A stretch of 64,000 nt of DNA from Zhihengliuella alba (GTDB lineage: Bacteria > Actinomycetota > Actinomycetes > Actinomycetales > Micrococcaceae), in the NCBI RefSeq assembly GCF_039538765.1, contig NZ_BAABCJ010000001.1:806001-870000 (forward strand). The letters are read 5' to 3'. This document shows, piece after piece, positions 34,162-41,487 of the stretch. Position 1 is the first letter of the stretch. Every line of letters begins with the position of its first letter. The translations under genes and the position numbers were made by a program. The notes below the pieces were generated by a model, which was given only the letters and a program-made list of their open reading frames with translations, ran no database searches and was not told the origin of the DNA.

Positions 34162-35724
34162 TTAGCTGACGCTGATGCGCGTGCGGGAGCGGGTGTCCGC
34201 GACGACGGCGGCGAGCCCGGTGCCCGAGAGCCAGGCCCCGACGGCGTCGAGCTGCGGGAATCCCTCCAGGATCTCCCGGACCGTCTCGACGCGCCGGCGG
34301 TGGCCGGTCGTCGCGAAGGGCAGGGCGCCCCGGTAGCGGACGACGTCCCAGCCGAGGACGTCCGCCTCGGTGAGCGCCAGGCCCAGGAGCGTGCCCGCGT
34401 CGGCGAGGGCGGTGGCGTAGAGGGTCGCGTCGTCCGCGTCGGCGACGCGCGCCCTCTCCTCGGACAGCCGGCCGTAGGACAGGCGGAGCACGTGCGTCCC
34501 GGGGCCGGCCTCCTCGGCCAGCCACTGCCACTTGGCGGTCGCGTGGGTGAGGGCCTTGGCGGCGACGTCCGACGCGTCCGGGGCCACGAGCACGCCGCTC
34601 CCGCGCGGCGCCTCGTCGAGCTCCGGGCGGTCGACCACGAGGGTGACGAGGCGGACGCCGGCGCCGGCCTCGGGGCGGTGCTCGTTCAGGGCGGGCTCCA
34701 GCTGGCCGAGGAGGTCGACGGCGGAGGGGCCGTCGGTCGCCACGACGAGCCGCTGCACCTCGAGCGCCTCGTCCGGGGTTGCGCAGTCGGGACGAACGGA
34801 GTCGGGACCCGCGGCGTCCGGACCAGCGGCGCCCGGCCCGGAGGTTCCGCGGCCGCCCGCGGACTCGGAGAGCGAGACGGTGTAGCCGTCGTCGTGCCGA
34901 CGCAGGCGGGTGACCCGCACGCCGCGGCGCAGCTCGACGCCCCGGTCCTCGAGGTCGGCGACCAGCGCCTGGGTGAGCCGCTGGTCGCCGCCGCGGATCC
35001 CGGCGACGGCGGAGCCCGCCGGCGCTGCCCGGCGCAGGGCGGCCACGGCGCGGGCCAGCGACCCGTGCTCGACGACGGCGGCGCGCAGCCCGGGGGCGAC
35101 CACGTCGACGTCGAGCGTGTCCGGGTCCGCCGAGTGGACGCCGGAGACCACGGGGGTGACGAGCGCGTCGAGCACGGCGGACCCCATGCGGGAGCGCACG
35201 AGCGCGCCGAGGCTCATCGGGCCGTCGGTGAGGGACTTCGAGACGGGCATCGCCAGATCGGCGGCGGCGCGCAGGGCGGCCGTCTGGCCGATGAGCGCAC
35301 GCACGTCGTCGGCCAGTGGATCGCCCGGGATGCCGAGGATGCCGGTCTGCGGGAGGGGCTGCGCCAGGCCGGCGTCGGCGGCTGCCTCGCCGTCGCGTCC
35401 GTGCCGTGACGGCCCATGGGCCTCGGCCGAGTACAGCCACGCGCCCCCGCCGGCGGGATAGACGATCTCGTCGCCCAGCCCGAGGTCCTCGAGCAGGTCC
35501 GCGACGGCGCTGCTGCGGGTGGCGAAGGACTCGGCGCCGGCGTCGAGCACGAGCCCTGCGACCTCGTGGGCGGCCACGCATCCGCCGAGGTCCCCGGTCG
35601 CCTCGAGCAGCGTCACGGAGAACCCGGCGATCGCGAGTTCGCGCGCGGCGATCAGGCCGGAGACGCCCCCGCCGACGACGGCGGCGGGGACGATGCGGCG
35701 CGGACTGCTCTCAGCTGTGGACAC
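34162..35724 (-). CDS. hemY: coproporphyrinogen III oxidase (CgoX/HemY type)
   Basis: This 520-residue FAD enzyme starts with the dinucleotide motif VVGGGVSGLIAARELA and VTLLEATGDLGGCV. It shows DAGAESFATRSSAVADLL and the C-terminal GNWLSG-like GAWLSGTGLAAVVADT. It uses O2 to oxidise coproporphyrinogen III in the Gram-positive pathway (older name protoporphyrinogen oxidase). An insert near residues 285-315 is Gly/Pro/Asp-rich. The GTG start follows GGGAAGG; it is 31 nt downstream of hemE. Confidence 0.93.
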   Translation of the reverse strand: MSTAESSPRRIVPAAVVGGGVSGLIAARELAIAGFSVTLLEATGDLGGCVAAHEVAGLVLDAGAESFATRSSAVADLLEDLGLGDEIVYPAGGGAWLYSAEAHGPSRHGRDGEAAADAGLAQPLPQTGILGIPGDPLADDVRALIGQTAALRAAADLAMPVSKSLTDGPMSLGALVRSRMGSAVLDALVTPVVSGVHSADPDTLDVDVVAPGLRAAVVEHGSLARAVAALRRAAPAGSAVAGIRGGDQRLTQALVADLEDRGVELRRGVRVTRLRRHDDGYTVSLSESAGGRGTSGPGAAGPDAAGPDSVRPDCATPDEALEVQRLVVATDGPSAVDLLGQLEPALNEHRPEAGAGVRLVTLVVDRPELDEAPRGSGVLVAPDASDVAAKALTHATAKWQWLAEEAGPGTHVLRLSYGRLSEERARVADADDATLYATALADAGTLLGLALTEADVLGWDVVRYRGALPFATTGHRRRVETVREILEGFPQLDAVGAWLSGTGLAAVVADTRSRTRISVS

Positions 35725-35755
35725 GATGCCTTCCCTGACGGGTTGTGATGCGGGC

Positions 35756-36817
35756 CTACTGGTCGATCGAGTGGATGAGGGAGACGACCCGGGTGAGGAC
35801 CTCCGGATCGGTCTCCGGGGGCACGCCGTGCCCCAGATTGACGACGTGCCCGGGGGCACCGGAGCCGGACGCGACGACGTCGCGCACATGCTGCTCGAGG
35901 ACCTCCCACGGCGCGGAGAGCAGGGCGGGGTCGATGTTGCCCTGCAGGGGGACCGTGCCGCCGAGGCGGCGGTTGGCCTCGGCCAGCGGCAGCCGGTAGT
36001 CCACGCCGACGACGTCGACCCCGACGTCGCGCATGGCGACGAGCAGCTCGGAGGTCCCAGTGCCGAAGTGGACGAGCGGGGCGCCGAGGTCGCGCACGGC
36101 GTCGAGGGCCCGGGCGGACGCCGGGGCGACGTGGCGCTCGTAGTCCGCCAGGCCCAGGCTGCCGGCCCAGGAGTCGAAGAGCTGACCGGCGCTGGCGCCG
36201 GCCTCGATCTGGGCGCGGAGGAACTTGCCGGAGGCGTCCGCCGCCCAGGCGGCCAGCGCATCCCAGGTCTCCGGCTCCGCGTGCATCATGGTGCGCGGGC
36301 CGAGGTGGTCGCGGGACGGGCGCCCCTCGACCATGTAGGCGGCCAGGGTGAAGGGGGCGCCGGCGAACCCGATCAGCGGGGTGCTGCCGAGCTCCGCGAC
36401 CGTCAGGGCGACGGCCTCGCGGATGGGCTCCAGGGCGGCGTCGTCGAGCTCGGGGAGGTTCGCCACGTCGGCGGCCGTCCGCACGGGACTGCCGAGCACC
36501 GGGCCGACACCTGGGACGATGTCCACGTCCACGCCGGCGAGCTTGAGCGGGATGACGATGTCGGAGAAGAAGATGCCGGCGTCGACGTCGTGCCGGCGGA
36601 CCGGCTGCAGCGTGATCTCGGCGGCGAGGTCCGGCTTCAGGCAGGAGTCGAGCATGCCGATCCCCTCACGCAGCTTCCGGTACTCGGGCAGCGAGCGGCC
36701 GGCCTGGCGCATGAACCAAACGGGACGGCGGGACGGCTTCTCCCCGCGGTAGGCGGCGATCAACGGGGAGCCCGCTGTACGGCCGTCCAGCAGCGGGTGG
36801 TTGGCGCTCAAGGTCAT
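35756..36817 (-). CDS. hemE: uroporphyrinogen decarboxylase
   Basis: This 353-residue enzyme makes coproporphyrinogen III. It has the signature VWFMRQAGRSLPEYR, FSDIVIPLKLAGV, PLIGFAGAPFTLAAYMVEG and the C-terminal LQGNIDP/HGVPPET segments. It leads the eight-gene operon hemE-hemY-hemQ-hemH-hemC-hemD-hemB-hemL. The second of two close ATGs is chosen: it gives MTLSANHPLLDGR and lies 7 nt after CAGAAT. The first ATG (36826) would add three residues and would overlap that box. Confidence 0.95.
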   Translation of the reverse strand: MTLSANHPLLDGRTAGSPLIAAYRGEKPSRRPVWFMRQAGRSLPEYRKLREGIGMLDSCLKPDLAAEITLQPVRRHDVDAGIFFSDIVIPLKLAGVDVDIVPGVGPVLGSPVRTAADVANLPELDDAALEPIREAVALTVAELGSTPLIGFAGAPFTLAAYMVEGRPSRDHLGPRTMMHAEPETWDALAAWAADASGKFLRAQIEAGASAGQLFDSWAGSLGLADYERHVAPASARALDAVRDLGAPLVHFGTGTSELLVAMRDVGVDVVGVDYRLPLAEANRRLGGTVPLQGNIDPALLSAPWEVLEQHVRDVVASGSGAPGHVVNLGHGVPPETDPEVLTRVVSLIHSIDQ

Positions 36818-36824
36818 GCACGTC

Positions 36825-36830
36825 ATTCTG
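36825..36830 (-). promoter_or_regulatory. variant -10 box of hem operon
   Basis: CAGAAT on the minus strand ends 7 nt before the hemE ATG at 36817. It has C instead of T at position 1. Confidence 0.4.
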
Positions 36831-36923
36831 CCAACCGGGGTCGGGTTCCGCTAATCCCGCGGGCGCGCGGACGGTCCCGGGTGGTGAACGCCACGTGGCC
36901 GGGAGGTGTCACCCACACCCTGC

Positions 36924-36938
36924 TTAGGGCACCCTTAA
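36924..36938 (+). promoter_or_regulatory. imperfect palindrome at hemA -35 position
   Basis: TTAGGGCACCCTTAA is a near-palindrome lying where the -35 of hemA should be, 13 bp before the TACCAT box. It may be an operator for heme or iron control. It shares only part of the DtxR consensus. Confidence 0.3.
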
Positions 36939-36951
36939 CCCCTCCTGGGGA

Positions 36952-36957
36952 TACCAT
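36952..36957 (+). promoter_or_regulatory. -10 box of hemA
   Basis: TACCAT ends 9 nt before the GTG start at 36967, so the leader would be 0-3 nt. There is no Shine-Dalgarno sequence. Confidence 0.5.
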
Positions 36958-36966
36958 GGAGACACT

Positions 36967-38361
36967 GTGGTTTTCCTATCCCTCGTTGCTTCCCATTCAG
37001 ATGTGGACCTGGAGACGGTCGCCCGCCTGAGCGCCGGCGCCTCCGAGGTCGCTACCGGCGTGCTCGACGGCACGACGCCGATCCACGGTGCCGTGGTGCT
37101 CGCGACGTGCAACCGGTACGAGGTCTACGCGGAGGCCGCCTCCGAGGACGACGTCGAGGCGGCCCGCTCCGCGGTCATCGCCGAGATCGCCGAGCTCTCC
37201 GGGCTGGACGAGCACACCGTGTCCTCCGCGCTCGCGACCAAGACCGGACGCGACGCCGTGAGCCACCTCTTCGCTGTCGGCGCCGGCCTCGACTCCGCCG
37301 TCATCGGCGAGCGCGAGATCGCCGGCCAGGTCCGCCGCGCCCTCATCGAGGCGCAGCAGAACGGCACTGCCACCGGCTCCCTCGTGCGCCTCTTCCAGAC
37401 CGCCTCGCGGACCGCGAAGGACGTGGGCTCCAGCACCGGTCTCGGCGGCCGCGGGCTGTCGATCGTCTCGGTGGCCCTCGATCTGGCCGAGGACCTCGCC
37501 GACGACGACTGGGCGGGCAAGTCCGTCGTCGTCTTCGGCACCGGTGCGTACGCCGGCGCCACGATGTCGCTGCTGCAGCAGCGCCGCGCCGGCCGCATCG
37601 GCGTCTACTCCCACTCCGGCCGCGCGCAGGCCTTCGCCGCCACGCGCGGCGGGACCCCGCTGACGGACGAGACGCTGCCGGAGGCCCTGGCCACCGCCGA
37701 CGTCATCATCGGCTGCTCCGGCGGCGACAACCGGATTGCGGCCGAGGATCTCGCGGAGTCCGGGCGCGGAGACCGCCCCCTGGTCGCCATCGATCTGGCA
37801 CTCACCCGCGATTTCGATCCGTCGCTGGAGGACCTCGACCACGTCGATGTCATCACTCTGGAGTCCGTCCGCATGGCCGCGCCGGCCGAGCAGGCCGCGG
37901 CGTTGGACGAGGCCCGCGGGATCGTCGCGAAGGCCGTGGACGAGTTCGACCTCGAGCTGCGGGAACGCTCGGCCGACGCGGCGATCGTGGCCCTGCGCAA
38001 GCACACGCACCGGGTCCTCGAGACCGAGATCGAGCGCGTCCGGGCCCAGCACGGGTGCACCGCCGCCGCCGAGGAGGTGGAGTTCGCGATGCGCCGCATG
38101 ATGCGCCAGCTGCTCCACGTGCCCACCGTGCGGGCCCGCGAGCTCGCCGCCGAGGGCCGCAGCGACGAGGTCGTCAACGCGCTCGGCGCCCTCTTCGACA
38201 TCTCCGAGGAGCAGATCGCCGAGACCGCCAAGCAGCGCCGGGCGAAGAAGACGGACCGTGCCCGCGGCGCCGCGGCTGCCGCCGATCTGCTGGACGACGC
38301 CGCAGCCCGCCGGGCCGCGATGCCAGACGACGCGATCCACGCGCCCCACCGCACGGCCTGA
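36967..38361 (+). CDS. hemA: glutamyl-tRNA reductase
   Basis: This 464-residue enzyme commits glutamyl-tRNA to heme by reducing it to glutamate-1-semialdehyde. The nucleophile is Cys48 in VLATCNRYEVY. The NADPH domain has VVVFGTGAYAGATMSLL where other family members often have GAGxMG. The C-terminal dimerisation domain is helical with an Ala/Arg-rich extension. It starts with GTG and is divergent from hemE across 149 bp, so both arms of the pathway can be controlled together. A 92-bp convergent spacer with a small hairpin (38383-38399) separates it from moeZ. Confidence 0.95.
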   Translation: MVFLSLVASHSDVDLETVARLSAGASEVATGVLDGTTPIHGAVVLATCNRYEVYAEAASEDDVEAARSAVIAEIAELSGLDEHTVSSALATKTGRDAVSHLFAVGAGLDSAVIGEREIAGQVRRALIEAQQNGTATGSLVRLFQTASRTAKDVGSSTGLGGRGLSIVSVALDLAEDLADDDWAGKSVVVFGTGAYAGATMSLLQQRRAGRIGVYSHSGRAQAFAATRGGTPLTDETLPEALATADVIIGCSGGDNRIAAEDLAESGRGDRPLVAIDLALTRDFDPSLEDLDHVDVITLESVRMAAPAEQAAALDEARGIVAKAVDEFDLELRERSADAAIVALRKHTHRVLETEIERVRAQHGCTAAAEEVEFAMRRMMRQLLHVPTVRARELAAEGRSDEVVNALGALFDISEEQIAETAKQRRAKKTDRARGAAAAADLLDDAAARRAAMPDDAIHAPHRTA

Positions 38362-38453
38362 TCCCGGGGTCTGACCGCTGCGTCCGATCCGGCGTCGGAT
38401 ATCGACGTCTCCTTCCGACGCAGGGCATGCCCGGTGCCGCGCCGGGGCAGTGA

Positions 38454-39668
38454 TCAGTAGAGCGGCTTCTCCGGCTCGACGTCGCGCACCCAGGCGGTGA
38501 TGCCGCCGTCGAGGTGCCGGACGTCGTCGTACCCCTGGGAGCGCAGGTGGCGCAGCACCTCCGCCGAGCGGCCGCCCGACTTGCAGTGGAGGATCAGCGG
38601 CTCGTCTCGGGGCAGGTCGACCTCGCCGCCGAGGATGTCCCCGCGCGGCGCCAGCTCCGCCCCCTCGATCGAGACGATCTCGGCCTCCCCGGCCTCCCGC
38701 ACATCGATGAGGCGGAACCCGGCGCCTCCCGCCGCCCGCGCGTCCAGCAGGTCGCGCAGCTCGGTCGCCGAGACACCGGGCACCACATCGTCCGGGGGCG
38801 GGGCGATGCCGCAGAACGCCGGGTAGTCCTCGAGCAGCTCGGTCGGCTGCTGCACGGCCGGGTCCGGCCGCAGGCGGATCTCCCGCCAGGACATGGCGAG
38901 CGCGTCCAGCATCAGGACCCGGCCCAGCAGCGGCTCGCCCGCGCCCGTGATGAGCTTGATCGCCTCGGCCACCATGACGGATCCGATCTGCGCGCACAGC
39001 ACCCCGAACACGCCGCCCTCGGCGCACGAGGGGACGCTGCCGGCCGGGGGCGCCTCGGGGTACAGGTCCCGGTAGGTGGGACCGTGACCGCGCCAGAAGA
39101 CGCTGACCTGCCCGTCGAAGCGCAGGATGGAGCCCCACACATAGGGCTTGCCGAGGATCGCCGCAGCATCGTTGACGAGGTAGCGGGTCGCGAAGTTGTC
39201 CGTCCCGTCGAGGACGACGTCGTACCCGGCGAAGATGTCCAGGATGTTCTCCCGCGTCAACCGCTCGTCGTGCAGGACCACGGCGGTCCCCGGATTGAGG
39301 TCGGCGATCGTCTCCCGCGCCGATTCCGTCTTGAGCCGGCCGATCCGGCTGGTGCCGTGGATGACCTGACGCTGCAGGTTCGAGGCGTCCACCACGTCGT
39401 CGTCGACGATGCCGAGCGTGCCGACGCCGGCCGCGGCGAGATACATGAGCGCCGGGGAGCCCAGACCGCCGGCCCCGATCACCAGGACCCTGGCGTTCTT
39501 CAGCCGCCGCTGCCCGGTGACGCCGATCTCCGGGATGAGGATGTGACGGGAGAACCGCTGGTACTCCTCCTCCGTGAGCTCGGGCCCGGGGGCGACGAGC
39601 GGGGGCACCGAGCCGGGCCCGGGGGCAGTGGAGGAGGCGCTGGCGGGGCGGTGGGTCGCGGAGTCCAT
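38454..39668 (-). CDS. moeZ: MoeZ-type adenylyltransferase/sulfurtransferase (MoeB-rhodanese)
   Basis: This 404-residue fusion has an E1-like adenylation domain (VLVIGAGGLGSPALMYLA; VDDDVVDASNLQRQVIH) and a C-terminal rhodanese domain with active-site Cys in LHCKSGGRSAEVL near residue 359. The adenylation-domain Cys is in VPSCAEGGVFGVL. It lacks the two CxxC zinc pairs of MoeB, as is usual for actinobacterial MoeZ. It activates ubiquitin-like sulfur carriers such as MoaD and CysO for molybdopterin or cysteine synthesis. The ATG is 6 nt after TAGAGT. It is divergent from the TetR gene. Confidence 0.93.
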   Translation of the reverse strand: MDSATHRPASASSTAPGPGSVPPLVAPGPELTEEEYQRFSRHILIPEIGVTGQRRLKNARVLVIGAGGLGSPALMYLAAAGVGTLGIVDDDVVDASNLQRQVIHGTSRIGRLKTESARETIADLNPGTAVVLHDERLTRENILDIFAGYDVVLDGTDNFATRYLVNDAAAILGKPYVWGSILRFDGQVSVFWRGHGPTYRDLYPEAPPAGSVPSCAEGGVFGVLCAQIGSVMVAEAIKLITGAGEPLLGRVLMLDALAMSWREIRLRPDPAVQQPTELLEDYPAFCGIAPPPDDVVPGVSATELRDLLDARAAGGAGFRLIDVREAGEAEIVSIEGAELAPRGDILGGEVDLPRDEPLILHCKSGGRSAEVLRHLRSQGYDDVRHLDGGITAWVRDVEPEKPLY

Positions 39669-39674
39669 GCACCA

Positions 39675-39680
39675 ACTCTA
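39675..39680 (-). promoter_or_regulatory. -10 box, leaderless start of moeZ
   Basis: TAGAGT on the minus strand ends 6 nt before the ATG at 39668. Confidence 0.6.
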
Positions 39681-39724
39681 GGATCCCGGCGGCGGCACGT
39701 CGCGGTCACGGCCCCGGGCGCGCG

Positions 39725-39730
39725 TAGAAT
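39725..39730 (+). promoter_or_regulatory. -10 box of TetR regulator
   Basis: TAGAAT ends 8 nt before the GTG at 39739. It is divergent from the moeZ box across 44 bp. Confidence 0.55.
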
Positions 39731-39738
39731 CGGGGTCC

Positions 39739-40488
39739 GTGCCGCGTCACACAGCGGCATCGACGAGACATGGATCAGCAGAGCGGGGGCGCCCCGGGGC
39801 ACAGGGCCCGAGGCGTCGGGAGAGGCGGAGCAGCGTGGAGGAGAGCGGCGGGCAGGGCGCGGTCGGCGCCGGGGCGGCGGACGACGGTGCACGGCGTCCG
39901 GCCCGCCTGCCCCGGGCGCAGCGACGCGCCCAGCTGCTGGAGGCCGCCCACCGGGTCTTCGTGGCCAACGGCTACCACGGCGCGGCGATGGACGACATCG
40001 CCGACCGGGCCCAGGTCAGCAAGCCGGTCCTCTACCAGCACTTCCCCGGCAAGCGGGAGCTCTACCTGGCCCTGATCGACCAGCATCTCGCCGTTCTCAC
40101 CGAGGCGATGGTGGAGGCCCTGCGCTCGACGGCCGACAACAAGGAGCGCGTGAACGCGGCGATCCGCACGTACTTCGACTTCGTCGCCGCGGACCACCAG
40201 GCCCACCGCCTGGTGTTCGAGTCGGACCTGTTGAACGACGACGAGGTCAGCGCCCGCTTCGACGAGTTCAACGCCCGCATCGCCGACGAGATCGCCCACG
40301 TGATCGCCGGGGACACGAATCTGGACGAGGCACGCGCGCTCCTGCTCGGCCGCAGCCTCTCGGGCATGGCGCAGGTCGCCGCCCGGGCCTGGCTCGAGGT
40401 CGCCGACCAAGTCGATCTCGACGAGGCCAGCGAGCTCGTGGCGCGTTTAGCTTGGCGCGGAATTGGCCGGTTCCCGAAGGAGTCCTGA
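39739..40488 (+). CDS. TetR family transcriptional regulator
   Basis: This protein of up to 249 residues has a TetR helix-turn-helix (RRAQLLEAAHRVFVANGYHG, AMDDIADRAQVSKPVLYQHF). An all-helical ligand domain follows. The first ~50 residues are Arg/Gly-rich and disordered. The GTG at 39739 is chosen because TAGAAT sits 8 nt upstream. A GTG at 39835 with GGAG before it would give a more usual ~217-residue protein. It is followed closely by DUF3107, as I recall for Rv3208-Rv3208A. Ligand and targets are unknown. Confidence 0.87.
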   Translation: MPRHTAASTRHGSAERGRPGAQGPRRRERRSSVEESGGQGAVGAGAADDGARRPARLPRAQRRAQLLEAAHRVFVANGYHGAAMDDIADRAQVSKPVLYQHFPGKRELYLALIDQHLAVLTEAMVEALRSTADNKERVNAAIRTYFDFVAADHQAHRLVFESDLLNDDEVSARFDEFNARIADEIAHVIAGDTNLDEARALLLGRSLSGMAQVAARAWLEVADQVDLDEASELVARLAWRGIGRFPKES

Positions 40489-40490
40489 AG

Positions 40491-40496
40491 TAGGTT
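40491..40496 (+). promoter_or_regulatory. -10 box, leaderless start of DUF3107 gene
   Basis: TAGGTT begins 2 nt after the TetR stop and ends 7 nt before the ATG at 40504, giving the small gene its own message. Confidence 0.6.
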
Positions 40497-40503
40497 AAGC
40501 ACC

Positions 40504-40725
40504 ATGGACGTACGCATCGGTATTCAGAACATTGCCCGCGAGGTCGTTGTCGACTCGGACCAGTCGCAGGAGGCGGTCGCCGAGATCATCTCGAAGGCCT
40601 TCGCCGACGGCGGACTGCTGACCCTCAACGATGCGAAGGGCCGGCAGGTCGTCGTCCCCGTCGCGACGATCGGTTTCGTCGAGATCGGCAACGTCACCCC
40701 GCGCCCCGTCGGCTTCGCCCAGTAG
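40504..40725 (+). CDS. DUF3107 family small protein
   Basis: This 73-residue protein matches DUF3107 (MDVRIGIQNIAREVVVDSD at the start, VPVATIGFVEIG near the end). The family is small, acidic and widespread in Actinobacteria, with no established function known to me. It is predicted cytoplasmic, with alternating strands and a helix. It lies 15 nt after the TetR gene but has its own -10 box. Confidence 0.92.
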   Translation: MDVRIGIQNIAREVVVDSDQSQEAVAEIISKAFADGGLLTLNDAKGRQVVVPVATIGFVEIGNVTPRPVGFAQ

Positions 40726-40757
40726 CCAGACGCCCCCGCCGAGGCGGCCCCCTCCCC

Positions 40758-41417
40758 CTACGAGGTCAGTCCCAGCGCCGACATGCGCCTGGAGTGACGC
40801 TGCGTCAGGGTCGCGAGGAGGGCCGCTCTCGCGTCTGTGCCGCCGAAGAGCGGTCCGACGTCGTCGCGGTCCAGGAGGCGGCGTGCCTGGGTCAGCGACT
40901 CCCCCACCACGCGGCGCCCCCAGAGCGCCAGCCGCGGCGCGAGCCGTTCGTCGTCGTCGATCGCCCGCTGCAGCCGCTGGGCCAGCCACGTCGTCTGCTC
41001 GTCCATGCGCCGGACCCGCTCCACGAGCGCCCGGGCACTGTCGCCGAGGAGCCTTCGCTCCTCCGGACCGGTCCCGAGCGCCGCGTAGAGGTCGCTGGTC
41101 AGCGCGTCCATGACGTACGCCTTCATGAGCGATTCGTGCCAGTCGCCCGGGCGGGTCCGCTCGTGCAGCCGATCGATCCCGTCCACGTACGGCTCCATGG
41201 CGGCATCCGGCTCGAGGCCGGCGTCGAGCAGCGCCGCTCGGACCAGCTCGAAGTGCTCGTACTCGGTGACGGCCAGCCGCGCCAGCTCCATCCGGTCCTT
41301 CAGCGTGGGCGAGAAGCGGGCGTCGGAGGAGAGCCGCTCGAACGCCGTCAGCTCGCGGTACGCCATGAGGCCGTACAGGGCCGGTTCCAGTGATCGGTCG
41401 AGGGAGCTGTCCACCAT
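40758..41417 (-). CDS. ferritin-like fold protein (MiaE-like diiron family)
   Basis: This 219-residue, mostly helical protein has ferritin-like metal motifs: YRELTAFERLS (Glu) near residue 20, TEYEHFELVRAAL (ExxH) near residue 52, and later SDLYAAL and DEQTTWLAQR helices. It falls among actinobacterial ferritin-like proteins related to tRNA hydroxylase MiaE. Whether a diiron centre forms is unproven. It is convergent with DUF3107 and divergent from the RNB gene. A similar gene occupies this place in M. tuberculosis (Rv3210c, from memory). Confidence 0.8.
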   Translation of the reverse strand: MVDSSLDRSLEPALYGLMAYRELTAFERLSSDARFSPTLKDRMELARLAVTEYEHFELVRAALLDAGLEPDAAMEPYVDGIDRLHERTRPGDWHESLMKAYVMDALTSDLYAALGTGPEERRLLGDSARALVERVRRMDEQTTWLAQRLQRAIDDDERLAPRLALWGRRVVGESLTQARRLLDRDDVGPLFGGTDARAALLATLTQRHSRRMSALGLTS

Positions 41418-41423
41418 GCTCCA

Positions 41424-41429
41424 ACCCTA
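41424..41429 (-). promoter_or_regulatory. -10 box, leaderless start of ferritin-like gene
   Basis: TAGGGT on the minus strand ends 6 nt before the ATG at 41417. Confidence 0.6.
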
Positions 41430-41475
41430 CCGGCGGCGCGGTCGCCGACTCCGACCCGCCGCCCGGCCCGATTGC

Positions 41476-41481
41476 TATTGT
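41476..41481 (+). promoter_or_regulatory. -10 box, leaderless start of RNB nuclease
   Basis: TATTGT ends 6 nt before the GTG at 41488. It is divergent from the box at 41424-41429 across 46 bp. Confidence 0.65.
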
Positions 41482-41487
41482 GTGGCC

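Noticed and set aside
36924..36942. DtxR/IdeR iron box upstream of hemA
   Set aside because: Only about 10 of 19 consensus positions match, and the second half-site does not fit. Kept only as an unspecified near-palindrome.
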